Part shown: positions 42,834 through 55,534 of the stretch, piece after piece
Position numbering within the stretch: position 1 is the stretch's first letter
Layout of the letters: each line of letters begins with the position of its first letter
Source: Amblyomma americanum
Lineage: Eukaryota > Arthropoda > Arachnida > Ixodida > Ixodidae
Direction of reading: 5' to 3'
NCBI RefSeq assembly: GCF_052857255.1
Contig: NC_135498.1
Span: 159,759,124-159,823,123 of the forward strand
Length of the DNA: 64,000 nucleotides
Translations under genes and position numbers: made by a program
Notes under the pieces: model-generated
Told to the model about the DNA's origin: nothing
What the model saw: the letters and a program-made list of their open reading frames with translations, nothing else
Databases searched by the model: none

Positions 42834-45800
42834 TCGCTTTGCAGCCTGAACGTCTTTTGTTTGCCAGCTTGCCAACCAATGCAGTTGCAACGGTGAGTCG
42901 GTGGTAGATCATTCTTAAAACAGTGCAACAAAGACACGGACACACGGAAGGGACGTACACACGAGCGGATGGCGTGTACTGCCAATAAATTACTATTGTT
43001 TCTTTCAACAGCTCACACCATTCCCTTCCGACGACGTAGTGTGTCCTGCGAGAGAAAGAACCTTTCTTCCGGCCTAATGTGTGTATATCGCTTTTATTGG
43101 GCAAATGATGACATAAGCCTGAAATTTGTTTGTTTTACAGTACTATAATTTGAAAATACCAAAGATGATGCAAATGCCAGAACGGCATATTCAAAGGGCC
43201 CGCGCTCCTTGCAACACTCCCCTCGGCGGCCTTGTCGTGACGCTTTCCGCTGCCGAAAACAGATGGTGCCCCTGCCGCCGTTTAGCGATAAAGCGTCGTC
43301 TGCGGGTTTTGGTTCGCCGATCTCTATGTGGACGATTTCGTTTTCCCATCATGCACGGCTCAACTATGTAAGTTCAGTTATCAAACTTGCTACGATACAA
43401 AAGTTACCATAATACGCAAGCTCTGTGTGCAGTTTCACCGCAAATGATCTAGCGGTTGAGGTGGGGAAAATTTGAGAGTCTTTACAACAAAAATGTACAA
43501 TACTGTGTGTCACGCAGTCGGTGATCTGACTTCGTGGCAATCACGATGCTGCTACCCCGCCAATTTCGAGATCTACGGAAGGCTGGCAGTGCAGTTTTGT
43601 AAAGTATAATATTTTTATTTTATACTCATTGCACAAGATGAGGCACTTTGCATGCATTTTTTTGCAAAATTCTTGTTTCAAAACTGCTTGTGTTATTATT
43701 CCGCTAAATTGGCAGACCTTGCTTTGTTCGTTGCCCTGTTAGTGCTGTTTGCTTGAAAGATGGCCGCGCCCAGGGCAGAAAACGCGTTTTTTTAAATTTT
43801 TGAGCAGATTTCTTACCTGCATCTTCACAGCTTTTCAGCAGTGATTTTTAGGAGTTGTGGTGTAGTTTACCTTTGTTATATGACGAGGCACTTCCTCTTA
43901 ATGTGTGAAATCAACCTCCAAAAATGCATTCGTTCTACAGGCACTTCATCGCATAGATTTTGTGCATCTCAGAAGGCCTTGTGATTTCAGCGGCACAGTC
44001 CCCCGCTGCTGATCTCATTGCTTTTTTTCTTACTCCAGTAGTAAAACTGTTGTGTGCTCCAGTTCTAGTATTTCGTGCCTTCTCATTATCCCTCATTGGG
44101 TATCCACCACATTGGGGGTCTCTCAAGTGATCCGCGATCACTTTTTACCCGGATCTACCTACATCTATGATGTAAATAAAATAAACTTGAAACAAGGCAC
44201 TACGGTCGAGATGTGGTGAGAAGCTGTGACGTCAAATAAGATGAAATTTAATGGACCGTTGTGAAGGTGGAACAAATTTTGGTTTTGCTAGATTGTCAGG
44301 ACGTGCTCAAGTGCGTAGCATGTGCATTGTGGTGATATATTTGCCGACTTCAAACTGCCGAAAAACCGCAAGATGCTTTGGTTACCTTGTACTAAAGAAC
44401 GTGCACTTTGGCTGAGTTGCCTTTTTGCCGTGCTGTGGGCACACAGTATGCAATGTAAGCCTGTTCTGGTTGTTTATACCCAATTTATAATCCTGTATCT
44501 TACTTGAATTTTTTGCCTTTCAGTATACAAGTAAAAATGAGGCCTATTGCATATGCCGCTTCCTATTGTTGTTTTTCTAACACTGGGACACCACGCGTTC
44601 GACCAAATAAATGTTAGTGTACGAGCCCTACTTCAAGCAAGTTAACTTACACTGCATTTCCTTGAAGTGCTCATTCCTCGAGAACATTATTGACATTTCG
44701 TAACGAAACTATAAAATGTACTGATAGCAAAAGCTTGCCTTGATAAAGGGCATATGGGGTACTCATACAAGGTGTCATCTAAAAATCTGTGGCTACCCCA
44801 TCTTTCAGTACAATCAGAAGTTATAGGAAACACACAAAACAGTGCCATATTTGAGCAATGCGAGCTCAAAATAAAAAGTTTGGCTCATAACAGCATGAAC
44901 AGCTGGTAACAAATACCATAACAAGAGGACTGACATCTCCTGATGTGAGTTGCAGGTAGTGTAGGGTCTGCTAAGCGGTGTTTTCAGAGTTCTTTTAAGA
45001 GCTAAGAAGTTACATTATATTTCAATTCCTAATAGGCAACCTGTGATGAAGTCTGCTGGGTCGACTGCGGTGCTGCAACACAGCCTAGCAAGAAGAGCAT
45101 GCATTTTACAGGTGCACCCATGGTGCTTTTCCATGCCACCTGCCTGCTTTTATAGGCACAAGCATGTGTGCTCAGTCGAACCCACACGTGATGTGTGTCA
45201 TTTAAGTGGGGTACGATGGGGGCACCTAGGCAAGGGATGTTATCAGCCAAATGTGCACATTTATAATCATTCCTTATGTGGTGTTGCATTTGTCGCTAAC
45301 AAAGCAGCTGACAGCAGCAGTTTTTAGAGGCACATTTGAACAATATATATATATTTTTTCACCAGAGGCATTATCTTACATAGAAGGCGTGAAAACTCGT
45401 CTGCCACCCAGAAAAATTGTTTGAATACAAAAGCACATTGCTGACACGGGCTGATAACGTGAACTGTACTAGCACAGCAGAAGCTGGAGGTTTGTTTTCA
45501 GCCTGTGAAGCTCAAGAAGGTGAGATGCGAATGTGCAGAGCGGCCATGTGAAACAGGCAGAATGCAGTGCTGCCTGGGCACTGTAGGTTGCCTATAAAGA
45601 CAACATTGATAGATGTTTAATCCTGAATGCACCCATTTCAAGTGTTTGTCAATGCACCTTGCAACACTCAAGTCAGTTCTGAAAGTAAACTATTGAAGTG
45701 GCTTAACTTTCTATTTTCATAAAGCAGCTAAAAGTTTAAGAATATTAATGGTATAGGTATTTGAATTTGAAAGGATTCCTGAGCAACATTAATTAAAAGT

Positions 45801-45878
45801 AGGATTCGATTTTTACGCACAAAAGCAGCATCATGTATAGTGCTTCGCAGTTTCAAGCTTTGTGCTCAGCACTAATAC
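42834..45878. other. Unassigned sequence
   Basis: No gene recognised. 43920-44180 ends in taaataaaataaacttgaa and may be a retroelement 3' end, but nothing coding supports it. Confidence 0.35.
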
Positions 45879-45892
45879 ACTACTTCGTAGTG

Positions 45893-46134
45893 AGCCGCCG
45901 CGGTGGCTGAGTTGTTATGGCGCTCGGTTGCCGGCCCGAAAGACGCGGGTTCGATCCTGGCCGCGGCGGTCGAATTTCGATGGAGGCGAAATTCTAGAGG
46001 CCCGTGTGCTGTCCGATGTCAGTGCACGTTAAAGAACCCCAGGTGGTCGAAATTTCCGGAGCCCTTCACTACGGCGTCTCTCATAGCCTGAGTCGCTTTG
46101 GGACGTTAAACCACCCTAAATCAAATCAAATCAA
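45893..46134 (+). mobile_element. Ruka-type tRNA-derived SINE, young copy
   Basis: The head gccgcggtggctgagttg contains a pol III A box and gcgggttcgatcc a perfect B box. The body has the conserved aaagaaccccaggtggtcg, and the tail is a (tcaaa)n run. Flanking actacttcgtagtg at 45879-45892 and 46135-46148 is an exact 14-bp target duplication. Intact boxes and an exact duplication show a recent insertion. Mobilisation would need a LINE's enzymes. Confidence 0.92.
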
Positions 46135-46399
46135 ACTACTTCGTAGTGGTGCGAGTAGCTTCTTTGTACAGTCATTGCTATATGAGCATCAAGTTAAGTA
46201 CTCTCCTTTTACTAGTTTTGTCTTCTATGTTCACCTTCTCTGTCATGTGTTCCTTGCCATGTTCATTTCATTCATCTCATTTAATGAAACTTAAGCAAAT
46301 GTCAATGGGCCTCTGTGGTAATACAGCAGCAAAGCCATTCTGTTGGACTAACCCGGTTACAGGTTTAATTTAACAATACATCTTCCTGGGCCTAAAAAC

Positions 46400-46690
46400 A
46401 TTTTTGCCTGTCTGGGATGCAGTCAACGAAAAAAAGTCGCCATTGACCACTCCCCACAGTGCGACGTGACTAACATCCTTAACCGGCTCCCCCTCCCCCA
46501 CGCCTTTCACATCAGAGCTTTCGTTCCTTTGACCCCCTCCTCCCCTTCATACTTAAAGACGCTAGCTACTGCCCCCAGTCACCCCTGATGAAGGAGCCGA
46601 GCCGGCTTCGAAATGGGTTAAAATCAAAGTTTTTGGTTGGAGCTGTACAGTTTATAATAAGTCTTTTGGGGCTAGTTGGTGGAGCATTGT
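46400..46690 (+). repeat. Penelope-like terminal-repeat region
   Basis: Pyrimidine-rich sequence leading to the hammerhead-like core at 46585-46613, followed by aagtttttggttggagctgt. It abuts the 3' end of the minus-strand PLE in opposite orientation, an inverted arrangement like that at 1-1590. Assigned by the ribozyme-like motif and position. Confidence 0.45.
46585..46613 (+). ncRNA. Candidate hammerhead ribozyme core
   Basis: ctgatga, then a six-pair stem (ggagcc with ggcttc, one G-U, loop gagcc), then gaaa: the conserved hammerhead core CUGAUGA-stem II-GAAA. PLE terminal repeats are known to carry small hammerheads. I could not draw stems I and III or the cleavage site with confidence, so activity is unproven. 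Confidence 0.45.
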
Positions 46691-46699
46691 CTAACAAAA

Positions 46700-47691
46700 G
46701 GCAAAAACAGCGCTCAATTTAACACACCCCACAAAAAGACGGACAGGACAGGCGTTGACTCCAGCTGTGTTTATTAAAGGTCACATGTAGCATATTTATA
46801 GCCCGAAGAAGGTGAACGCATGCAAATTTTCCATATGGCAAAAAAAATTTAAAAACACCACACAGACAAACTACTCATTGAGAATTTTTAAAGAATCGAT
46901 GTTCACTTGCTCACAGGGAGATAGAAGTGCTACTTACGCACTTGTCACCTCTTTCTTTGATAAAGAAGGCTTCAGCCAGTTCGTGAGGTAATCTTTACTT
47001 CCAGCTAGAATAGTGATCTCCCCAAATTGTGGTTCAGTTTTTTTTCATTTTTATCAATGCAAGAGTGGCAATGGGCACGTAGGTTTTTGAAAGAATGTGA
47101 TGCGTTCCCTAAAGACCTTTTGTGTTCCCCAGCACGCTCGTTTACGCAGCATCCAGTCTGACCGACGTACACCTTGCCATTAGTAAGGGGGATCTTGTAG
47201 ACTACTCCTGTGGCACACCTTATGTAGGGCTTCGAGTGTTTCTTTCCACAGCCGAATGTTTCTTTAGCACGACTGCTAACCTTGAGGCACATCTTCACCA
47301 ATTTGCAGGGTGCAGAGAACAACATAAGAACTCCGTGCTTGTTGCGAGCTCATTTTAGATTGTGGGACATCTTGCGAATATATGGTATCACCACTGGTTT
47401 GGCTTCGCCGAAATCTTTCCGGCATTGCCTCTTTGCCCTACTGTTACGTTTCTGCAGCAGTGCCTCGGTCACGGCAGCCAAGACATGGTTAGGGAACCCT
47501 GCTTTACGCAGCCTATTTACCTCACCCTGGAAGCTCGCCCACGTCATGTGAGAGCACGACTTGAGGTGTGCTGATTCCATGGAAAGGGTAGCAATAGCCC
47601 TCTTAACAGTTTTTGTCTGGGCCGCATCAAACGTTATGAAATCCTTCTTGGCCCTAGAAAGGTAGCAGCAGTGTTTTCTGGTGCTACCCAT
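46700..47691 (-). pseudogene. Penelope-like element: RT end, GIY-YIG domain and 3' tail
   Basis: The minus-strand frame 47350-47691 has AHLKSCSHMTWASFQGEVNR and RLRKAGFPNHVLAAV, the C-terminal region of PLE reverse transcriptases. After a frameshift, 47005-47325 has FSAPCKLVKMC, then GVVYKIPL and KVYVGQTGCCVNERAGEH: the GIY-YIG nuclease with its Arg and Glu, and C-x-H zinc residues (RAHCHSC). The tail with aataaacacagctggagtc and gcctgtcctgtccgtctt reaches ~46700. The RT palm is not in this copy. Confidence 0.85.
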
Positions 47692-47889
47692 TCGACATCT
47701 CTGCTCTGTGTGTTTCTACAAATCTTCTTCCCTATTCTTTTATTAATTTCTTCCCTATTTCCGCTGACCACAGCTCATCCAGAACTTAACATAGTAGATA
47801 GCAATTGTTGCTGCAGTCATACATATTTTTCTTCTGCTTTGTTTTTTAATAAACCCACAGCAACGACAAGAGACTTCACTCTATTTTCT

Positions 47890-48300
47890 TTAGACTCCAT
47901 TTTAGGGTGTTACACGAGGGACTGGTATTGACAAGATACAGGACGTTGCAGCAGTCAAAAAGTTTGATGGGCAGAATATTGCAGCAGTATAGTACGGCTA
48001 TCGTAGTGGTATGGATTTCTCTTGCAGACTCAGTACGAAAATGCCTGCCCTCAGATAATTTTAAATCACATCGAACAACACTAGGTGAAAACATTGAGAG
48101 CACCATAATCTACATTTACTCACTAAGCATGCTGAAAGCACTCCAACCCAAAATATGCCGTACAGTTTTCATAAGAAGACATCATGCATAATACAGCAAC
48201 AGCCCCAACACATCAACATGCAATAAAAGTGTGCTGGGTCCCGAGCTATGTAAGCATCTGCAGTAACAAAAGAGCTGACGGGAGTGCTTTATGAGCATAC
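47890..48300 (+). pseudogene. I-clade LINE RNase H scrap
   Basis: Plus-strand reading with stops shows STIIYIYSLSMLKALQP (worn YTDSLSALKAL) and KCAGSRAM/SICSNKRADG (worn WVPGHVGIxGNExAD). These are two RNase H catalytic-site segments. Everything else is lost. Confidence 0.55.
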
Positions 48301-48528
48301 AACGAGAAACGAGAAAAAGTAAATATTCCACATACATTGCTTGAAGCTGGTAGATAGCAAGCTAGAAAAGAAATAGTAGACTACCTCATATAAGGCAATC
48401 AACAATAAGCTATACCTGGTAAAGCAGATTCTCAGTGAATCAAAGTTATGTCAGCACCAAAGACTGCGTTATTGAACTTGTCTTACACCACCTTCACATT
48501 GGACATATGCACGTTGCGCATAACTTCA

Positions 48529-48763
48529 GGCCATCGTGGTGGCTCAGTGGCTATGGTGCTCAGTTGCTGACCCGAAAGACACAGGTTTTACATACTGGCC
48601 ACATAGATCACATTTCGATGGAAGTGAAGTGCTAGAGGTCCTTGCACAGTGCGATGTTAGTGTATGTTAAAGAACAACAGGTGCTTGAAATTTCCGGAGT
48701 CGTTCACTACGGCGCCCCTCATACCCTGAGTCGCTGTGGGAATTTAAACCACGAACCACATAA
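48529..48763 (+). mobile_element. Ruka-type SINE, older copy
   Basis: Same family and orientation as 45893-46134: head catcgtggtggctcagtgg, middle gaacaacaggtgcttgaaat, end ggaatttaaaccacgaacc. The B box is damaged (acaggttttacat). aacttca at 48522-48528 and 48764-48770 is a likely 7-bp target duplication. Confidence 0.8.
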
Positions 48764-51106
48764 AACTTCATGCTTTTGAAACAAGAAAAGCCTGTTTGTG
48801 AATGTAGTTGAAAAATGGTCATGCTAAAACATATTCACGCAGAAAGCTCAAGGAACTAAGAATGCCTCATTGCCTGCTTTGCACTGGTATGTTTCACCTC
48901 ATAATTTTAATATATGCCTGTAAAGTCCACATACATTCATAATGTATGTGTCTTAAGACATTTTTTATTTAAGAAACACATAGTGTGTGTGTTGTAGATT
49001 TGAAGTGATGTGTGTATGTAAATAAACAGCTCTTGTCAGAGCTACCTGTCGATGAGAAGGAGTCCGGGCTTAAAGCAGTTCGCTTTTGAACTGCAAGCTG
49101 AATATTTGGGAAGATTTTCTTGCAGCTTTTTCAGTACACCAACAATGGTGCTGCATCATTTTTGTTGCCATTTATTACGCATGCTAGTATGCAGTACTCT
49201 TTGTTGGGTTTAAAAGATTGCTAGAAAGTTGCCACGACCTTGTGGTATCCTCCTCAACAGGGAGTCTGTTCTAATGTGTGTGCAGGCTTCAGGTGGTGAG
49301 GACAGTGCTTTCACTTCACTCCTGTGTGCCGGGCATCAGCACTTTAAACTGGGCAGTTGTACTCGTGCTCAGTGCCTCTCTTGACTGCACAAAGTGAATG
49401 AGGCTAAGCAAAGGAAAGTCATTATTTTTGGTGCATTTGTTTGTCTTCTTGCCTCCACTAGCACTTAGTATTGCGTCAGCTCGCCACCTCGTTCCAATCG
49501 GCAAGGTGACATTGCTTTCACGGCACTGCAACCTGCCAGAGAGAAGCAAAAGAAAAAATTTAAACCTCAAGGTCGGTATGAAGTCTACGAAAATGTGAAA
49601 TCTGCTAGCTTTGCTGGGCAGTTGCGTTCGATCTCGCTGGGCTGTAAATGCACCGCATGCGAGCAAGCGCCGCAGGACCCCATGACAACAGTCGAGACGG
49701 AGCTCCAGAAGATCTCACCTTCAGAAGTCTCCTTTAAGCTCACCGTTCACACAGCCTGTCCCATCCAAGCATGGATGCCAGCGCCAAGAGAGTAACGCCA
49801 GATCATTTACGATATTTGCAGGCATGTGGTTGGGATCGGGACGGAAAAATATGGTCGTAAGAGAAGACAGGATCATCCTGCGTATCACCAGAAATAAAGT
49901 AAACGCACTGCACACCAATGAGCACGACAAAATCGCGGGATAACTATCGAAACGGAGTTTCGGCATCGCTCACCTTCGGTTTTTTTTTCTTCTTTTTTTC
50001 AACCTGTACACCGCTCGCGCTGGCTTTGGGGCTGTGCCTTAGCGCGATACTCAGTCTTATGTACATTTCTTCCCGATGAAACTATCGAAACCAGCCAGCC
50101 CCCCAGCTGCCCCGTCGGCCGACGTGCAGATGGCGCGACGAACGCAGGCGATGTAAAAAGTGGATTGCTGTTGAAGTTTTAATGCAGCAGGTCATTTTAT
50201 TAACAGCGGATTTCAGTTTGTGCAATATGTGGTATGCTCGAACAAACCTAAGCGCTTAATCGTTTTGTTTTGCTTGCGTCTTTGTGTTTGGTGACGTAAC
50301 CGGAACTTCCACTGCTGCACCTTCGGGTCTTTGGAAACACGCTGATGTCACTTCGAACGCAAAAAAGCGGCACCGCCACTGCCGCAGTCTGGCGGCAGCT
50401 CAAGGCTATAACACGAACGGGCAGAGCATTTCTGGTGAGCCCAGTGGAACCCTGTCGACCCCATCGCCTGCTACGTTCGCGTCGCCTGCTTTGCGAGTAC
50501 AGTTTAGGGCACCATCCGCCTCAATTTTATTCTTTACTTCCCAAGTACACATGGAGAGGGTCAAGGAAAAAAGTCAGTAAGATGTGGCTTGACATGCCCC
50601 TCGGCCCCTACACACAGGGCCGCATGCAACATGAAGAGCAACATATGCAATCAAGATAGGGGATAAAACAGCAATAATGACATACAAAAGAACAGAAAGA
50701 AAATATCGCAAACAAAGCGCGTCTGAGGTTACTTCAAGAACGCCGTTTCATGAAAAGAATTCGAAAGAAGCAGTGAAAGCAGTTCTTTTACGCGTTCCCC
50801 TTTTGTCAAGAACTGTTCGAGCTCCTGCCACTGGCACGATGCTTTTTCAGCCTAGCAGGCTAAGCGGGGCGGCGCGCCTCGTGAGAACACGAGCCGATTA
50901 GCACGGGGAAAAAATAGTGGCTCCAATCCATGCTGTGAAGGTAGTTGGACAACGAAGTACGGTTTATACTTAACATGAGAAACTTTGGGCATGCATGCTG
51001 TCAAAGGGATAAAAACTTCAGATTCGAGCGCACGCAGTAATGCATCTCAAGAAGTAAAACTTAATGGAAGTCAATGTTTAGAATGCAGATTACACACGCA
51101 CATGAG

Positions 51107-51108
<2 letters not shown>

Positions 51109-51169
<61 letters not shown>
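51109..51169. repeat. (TA)n microsatellite
   Basis: About 30 uninterrupted ta units. The frame that crosses it is spurious. Confidence 0.95.
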
Positions 51170-51170
<1 letters not shown>

Positions 51171-51530
51171 AGCATTATTTTTTCTGATAATTTTCATGCA
51201 TGCGTGTTCAGAAACATGTCCTCAAAATGACAATTTTAGGAACACGACGCCGCTGGTATGACCTTTTAATATTCATACCAGTGGCGAAGGAGCGTTCTAT
51301 TAAGGGCCAGTTTTTAAGGCATTATCGAAAACATAACGCTGCGCCTCTATTGAGATGCTGAGGAACGGACATTTTCCAGGCGCTCTCATCCTACTTCTGT
51401 CTGGTTTGCAGGCACTGTGCTGTTTTCGTTTGCCAAAAGCCTCGGGAAACAGGCCTCACAAGCATATCGCATTGATAAACACATGCGACGTTCAAATCAG
51501 TCAAACTCCACACGTCTGGCTAATGGCGTT

Positions 51531-51662
51531 CGGCACTACATATGGTTGTTCGCTGCACTGTGCTTGCCGATGACGAGGTAGTCAGCGCCATATGTAGTGC
51601 CGAAAGCCACTACATATGGTTGTTCGCTGCACTGTGCTTGCCGATGACGAGGGAGTCAGCGC
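51531..51662. repeat. Tandem 74-bp unit with internal inverted repeat
   Basis: cactacatatggttgttcgc starts at 51534 and again at 51608; about 55 bp match with one change. Between them cggcactacatatgg (51531-51545) is mirrored by ccatatgtagtgccg (51588-51602), a perfect 15-bp inverted pair. Confidence 0.85.
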
Positions 51663-53080
51663 GGCTCGCACTTCCACACCCGGTGGTCGCAGCGTCCGAC
51701 GTGTCCTGGGCCACGGTGCTCCAGCCAGTACGCCTCCCCTTACCTTGGCCATAGCCTCCTCTATTTTTCTATGCCTGGTCAATGGCGGCTGGGGCCGTTG
51801 TCAGGCGCCGTTCGCGCAAGTATGCGACGCCGCTCTCAGGTGGTGTGCGCAGCCCTGAATTGAGCACACGACGCAGCAATATTACGTAGCGTAGAAAACG
51901 TCGCACTTTGTTACAGCGCAGCTTCCATTTTCTCCAAACATAGATAACGTAGAATGGTCACGATGTTGGCTACCTATACAATGCTTTCATACATATACAA
52001 GCGTGTGTAAATAAGTAGTATTAGTATAAGACTTTATTCAGGCACAAAACATTAGGCACCTATGGTGTCGATGGCCTGCTGCATGAGCAGGCACTGTTCA
52101 CCTTCAGCTCCAAGCTAGTCCAGCTAGTATGGGACGGTGTGGGAAAGGAACCCGATTGCAGAGCATCAGGGCAGGAGAATAGGCAATTGGAGAGTTTGGC
52201 ATAAAGGAGCAGATCAGTCGGAACATGAAGGACCGCAATGGAATTTGTATACGTAACCTGTTCCTAGCCATTTTTGTTCCTTTTCTCTTGTCACGTAGTG
52301 GTGACGGCAGTCGAAGCAGCGATGAAGACGGAAGAAAGGATCTTCTAAAAGAACTGTTTATATTCGCGGCACTCTTATTAACTTGCACCTCGCTTCTTAT
52401 CTTATTTCTGTCGTCAGGCGTTTATGTTCTGTGTTGTATATTTGTTAAAGTGGTAGAGACATCAAACCTAAAGTGCGAAGCTTGTACGCTACTCTGTACA
52501 TAAGGGTCTTCATAGGCAAGTATTGAACGTAACTGGTGTATAAAACATATTTGATCGTATTTTAAAGTTTAACACAAATGCTCGCTCTTAGAAGCAGGAC
52601 CCATCGCTTGTGCATCAGCGTGACGTAGAGAGGTGGCCTTAGTAATTGTCAAAGATTTGTGACGTCACCTGTGGGAATTGTGACGTGCGACACCACCATC
52701 GGGCCAAGCCAAGCCAACCAAGCCGCATACCTTGTACAGCCGGGCATGCTCGACGTACGGACGGTTTGTAATCAGGCACCCACTAGCGGCACGGTGTAGT
52801 GGTTATCCTGCCACAAGCGCAGCGCTGCTTTTATTGCATGCTTTTTGTAGGCAAAACAAAGGCAACCTCCGAAGGTGCACAGTTTGCCGTTGTCTCCATT
52901 CAACGTGATTGCCTGTGCAGCTTTGTTTGCGTCCAGTGGCTTCGAGGCGCGCTAATTGTCGTGCCTTGGTTTACCTGCGTCGTGGACTTCTGCCACAGTA
53001 AGAGAGGTACCGAAGTGGTGTTGCACAAATTTCCTCAAAATCCCTTGTAGATGAGGTCATCCTCTACTGTGAGTTCATCT

Positions 53081-55530
53081 CTAGATCGATGGGTGGTGGA
53101 CATTTGATGCTTGGGCACTTGGTGCTTTTCTTGGGGCCATCCTGACAAGATGATTGCCATTAGCTTTTTGCAGGGAGTCATCTTTCTTCGCAGCATCACA
53201 AATTTTCTCCAGAGTTTCCTTGCACACTGGAAGGTAGTTCACAACACTGGTGCTTTTGAGTAGATTTTCGCTGCCTTGACTGGGAAGGAATGCCTTTGAC
53301 ACAGTGACGGTTAGAGGATGTTCTTTTCCTGGTCTCTGTTGAATGCTGAAGTTGTATCTTTGAATTTGGAGTATCATCCCTTGCAGCCGCCTTGGCATTT
53401 GATGTGGTATTTCATACATGATCTACTGTAGCAGGTTTTGGTCACAGATGATGTTGCTGTTTCAAAACTCTGCTGGTGAAATTTGTGCAGTGAAAAGAAA
53501 ATCGCTAGAATTTCTTTTTTGAGTTGGGCGTTGCACATCTTTGTCCTAAGTGCTGTGCTGTGCTAGCAAACAATGGTTTTCGGTTCTTAAGGAGAGCCGC
53601 TGCTTCTCAGAGCTCGCTAGCAGCACACTATTTCAACTCGCTTTCGCATGCCATGTTGTGTGAGAAAAGGCATTCTTGTCACTGCACCTTTTTCACTCTG
53701 GAATACCTGCTCTTGCTCGTATCACCACTGCCATGGTAGGCCTTTGACTGTGAGCTTTCTCAGTGCACTTGTGAAATTTTTGGCAGGTTTGGAGAGGTAG
53801 TCGATCATTCTGCAAAAGCACTGCATGCCTATGACGTCACTTGGTTGAGGCATTTCTTTAGGGGCCTTCATCTTATCGATATCCACTTTTAGTCCCTCTT
53901 TTCTCAGTGTGTGTCCCAGGAAAAGTTAGTGGTTGGGCACAGTCAAGTCTTCTTCATATGTTATATGTTATCCAATCTCTCTGAAGCAATGAAGAAAGCT
54001 TTCGAGTTTTCTGTTCTGATTTTCATGGGCGTCATTTTCAGTTTCATTTGCTCCATAGACAAGAATGTCCTCTGCTATGTACAGAACTCGTTGACGCCTT
54101 CAGGCACCATATACAGTTTCTTCTGTAAGATTCACTTTTGACCAGGTTTCCAAATGGTCCAAATTGGTAGGCGGAACCATCGTTATCAACTTGTCGCTGT
54201 TTAAAACGTGGCCTTGAGGCATGATTCTTCATCGAGGCTAAACTGCTGTTATCCCTCTTGTAGGTGCAGTTTTGAAAAGAAATTGTCTAGAATGGGAAGC
54301 ATGTGGTGCTCTTGTTCCAGTGGTTCATTTAGCATTTGTGGGTTGATGCATATTCTCACGCTTAAATTTTTCTTTGTTGCTGCGATCACAGACCTCTTCT
54401 TGCCTACATCATCAGAACTGCAGTTTCTGGTCTTATGGGCAAAATATATCGATTAGAGGTATGAGCTCATCTCCAACAACAAATTCTAGGGCATCCTTTG
54501 CCTTTTCAGGAAACTTCACTTTCATTCCATGCCCACAGTGTCGTTGAGCACGCTTTCAGGTGCTGTGGATCGACATTTTTGGTTGATATCGCATCAACTG
54601 CTGCTGCACTATGTACTTGAAACCTCACTGTTTCCATTCACTTCTAGGAGTGTGTAGACTGAGCAGTGCTTTTCGCTGCTGACTGCCAAAATGTCCTAAT
54701 TTCTCTTTGTCACAATCAATGTCCACACCAGCCACTACCTTGCTGCTTTCGCACACTGCCACAAAGTGGATATGCTTTTTGCACGTCATGCACGTTTTCT
54801 GTCTAGCTGGGCAGGCTGCTCTTTTGCATTGCTGGCTTCCTCTGCAGTACTTGTATTTTCGTGGCATCTCCATCAAAGAAGTTTTCCCATCTGCTTTCGG
54901 GCTTTTACTCTTAAATGTGTGGCAGTTATGCTTTTTAGCAGCGTGAACTTCGGTGAAATTTTGTACTGTCGGCAGCAAGACACACTCTGAAGACTTCGGA
55001 TCATTGAACTTTAGGATGTTTACTTGCACGCTGTTGTCATATATTGCACAGACAATCTGGTCACGGAGTGAATTATTTTGTTCATTTCCAAAACCACAGT
55101 CATGTGCATTTAATTTTAAGTCCATGAGGAAGTTACTGAACTGCTCTTCCAGGTGCTGCATTTGCAATCGGAAGACATATCGCTAGTTCAGCATTGTGTT
55201 TTGGTAAGAAGTGTGTCAAGAAGGCCCAATGCATGCATGAAGTCAAATTCTTGGTGTGGTCTCGCTTCTGTCAGTTCCCCGAAGTCCAAAGTCTTATAAA
55301 TTTCCAGAAGTGTGGAGCCTCCAACAGTTGGAGGTGCTACTTGCCGGCCTGACAGTGCTCTCATTGTGCTGGTTCCTTTGAGATAAAGCATGAAGCTCTG
55401 CTTGAAGGCTTACCATTGCTCTGCTGTGTTGCCAGTTCTGTTGACTGACCGGTGGTACAATCTTCTCTATGATTGAGGTGCTGATAGTACTTTTATGCTT
55501 TGGACACGCATGTTGCATACCTGTCTATTA
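53081..55530 (-). pseudogene. Gypsy element, decayed gag to RNase H (minus)
   Basis: Right to left on the minus strand: the gag frame 54625-55167 with a nucleocapsid KYKYCRGSQQCKRAACPARQ and TCMTCKKHIHFVAVC (two zinc-knuckle-like Cys/His clusters), then RT scraps (SVRICINPQMLNEPL, MLPILDNFFSKL, worn FSLDE) at 54.45-53.9 kb, and the end of RNase H, PRRLQGMILQIQRYNF and QRPGKEHPLTVTVSKAFL, at 53.4-53.3 kb. Stops and frameshifts are frequent. No LTR or integrase was recognised. It differs from the 19-kb Gypsy in its knuckle. Confidence 0.75.
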
Positions 55531-55534
55531 ATAT

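Larger units (their letters stand above)
48771..53080. other. Unassigned sequence
   Basis: No domain recognised. The frame 52225-52503 (92 codons) has a hydrophobic run FIFAALLLTCTSLLILFLSS but no other support. A (ta)n microsatellite and a 74-bp tandem unit are listed separately. Confidence 0.35.

Noticed and set aside
50985..51230. Frame containing an IYIYIY run
   Set aside because: Translation of the (ta)n microsatellite.
52225..52503. Small membrane protein
   Set aside because: One hydrophobic stretch only, with no conserved motif, signal or neighbouring exon; kept as unassigned.
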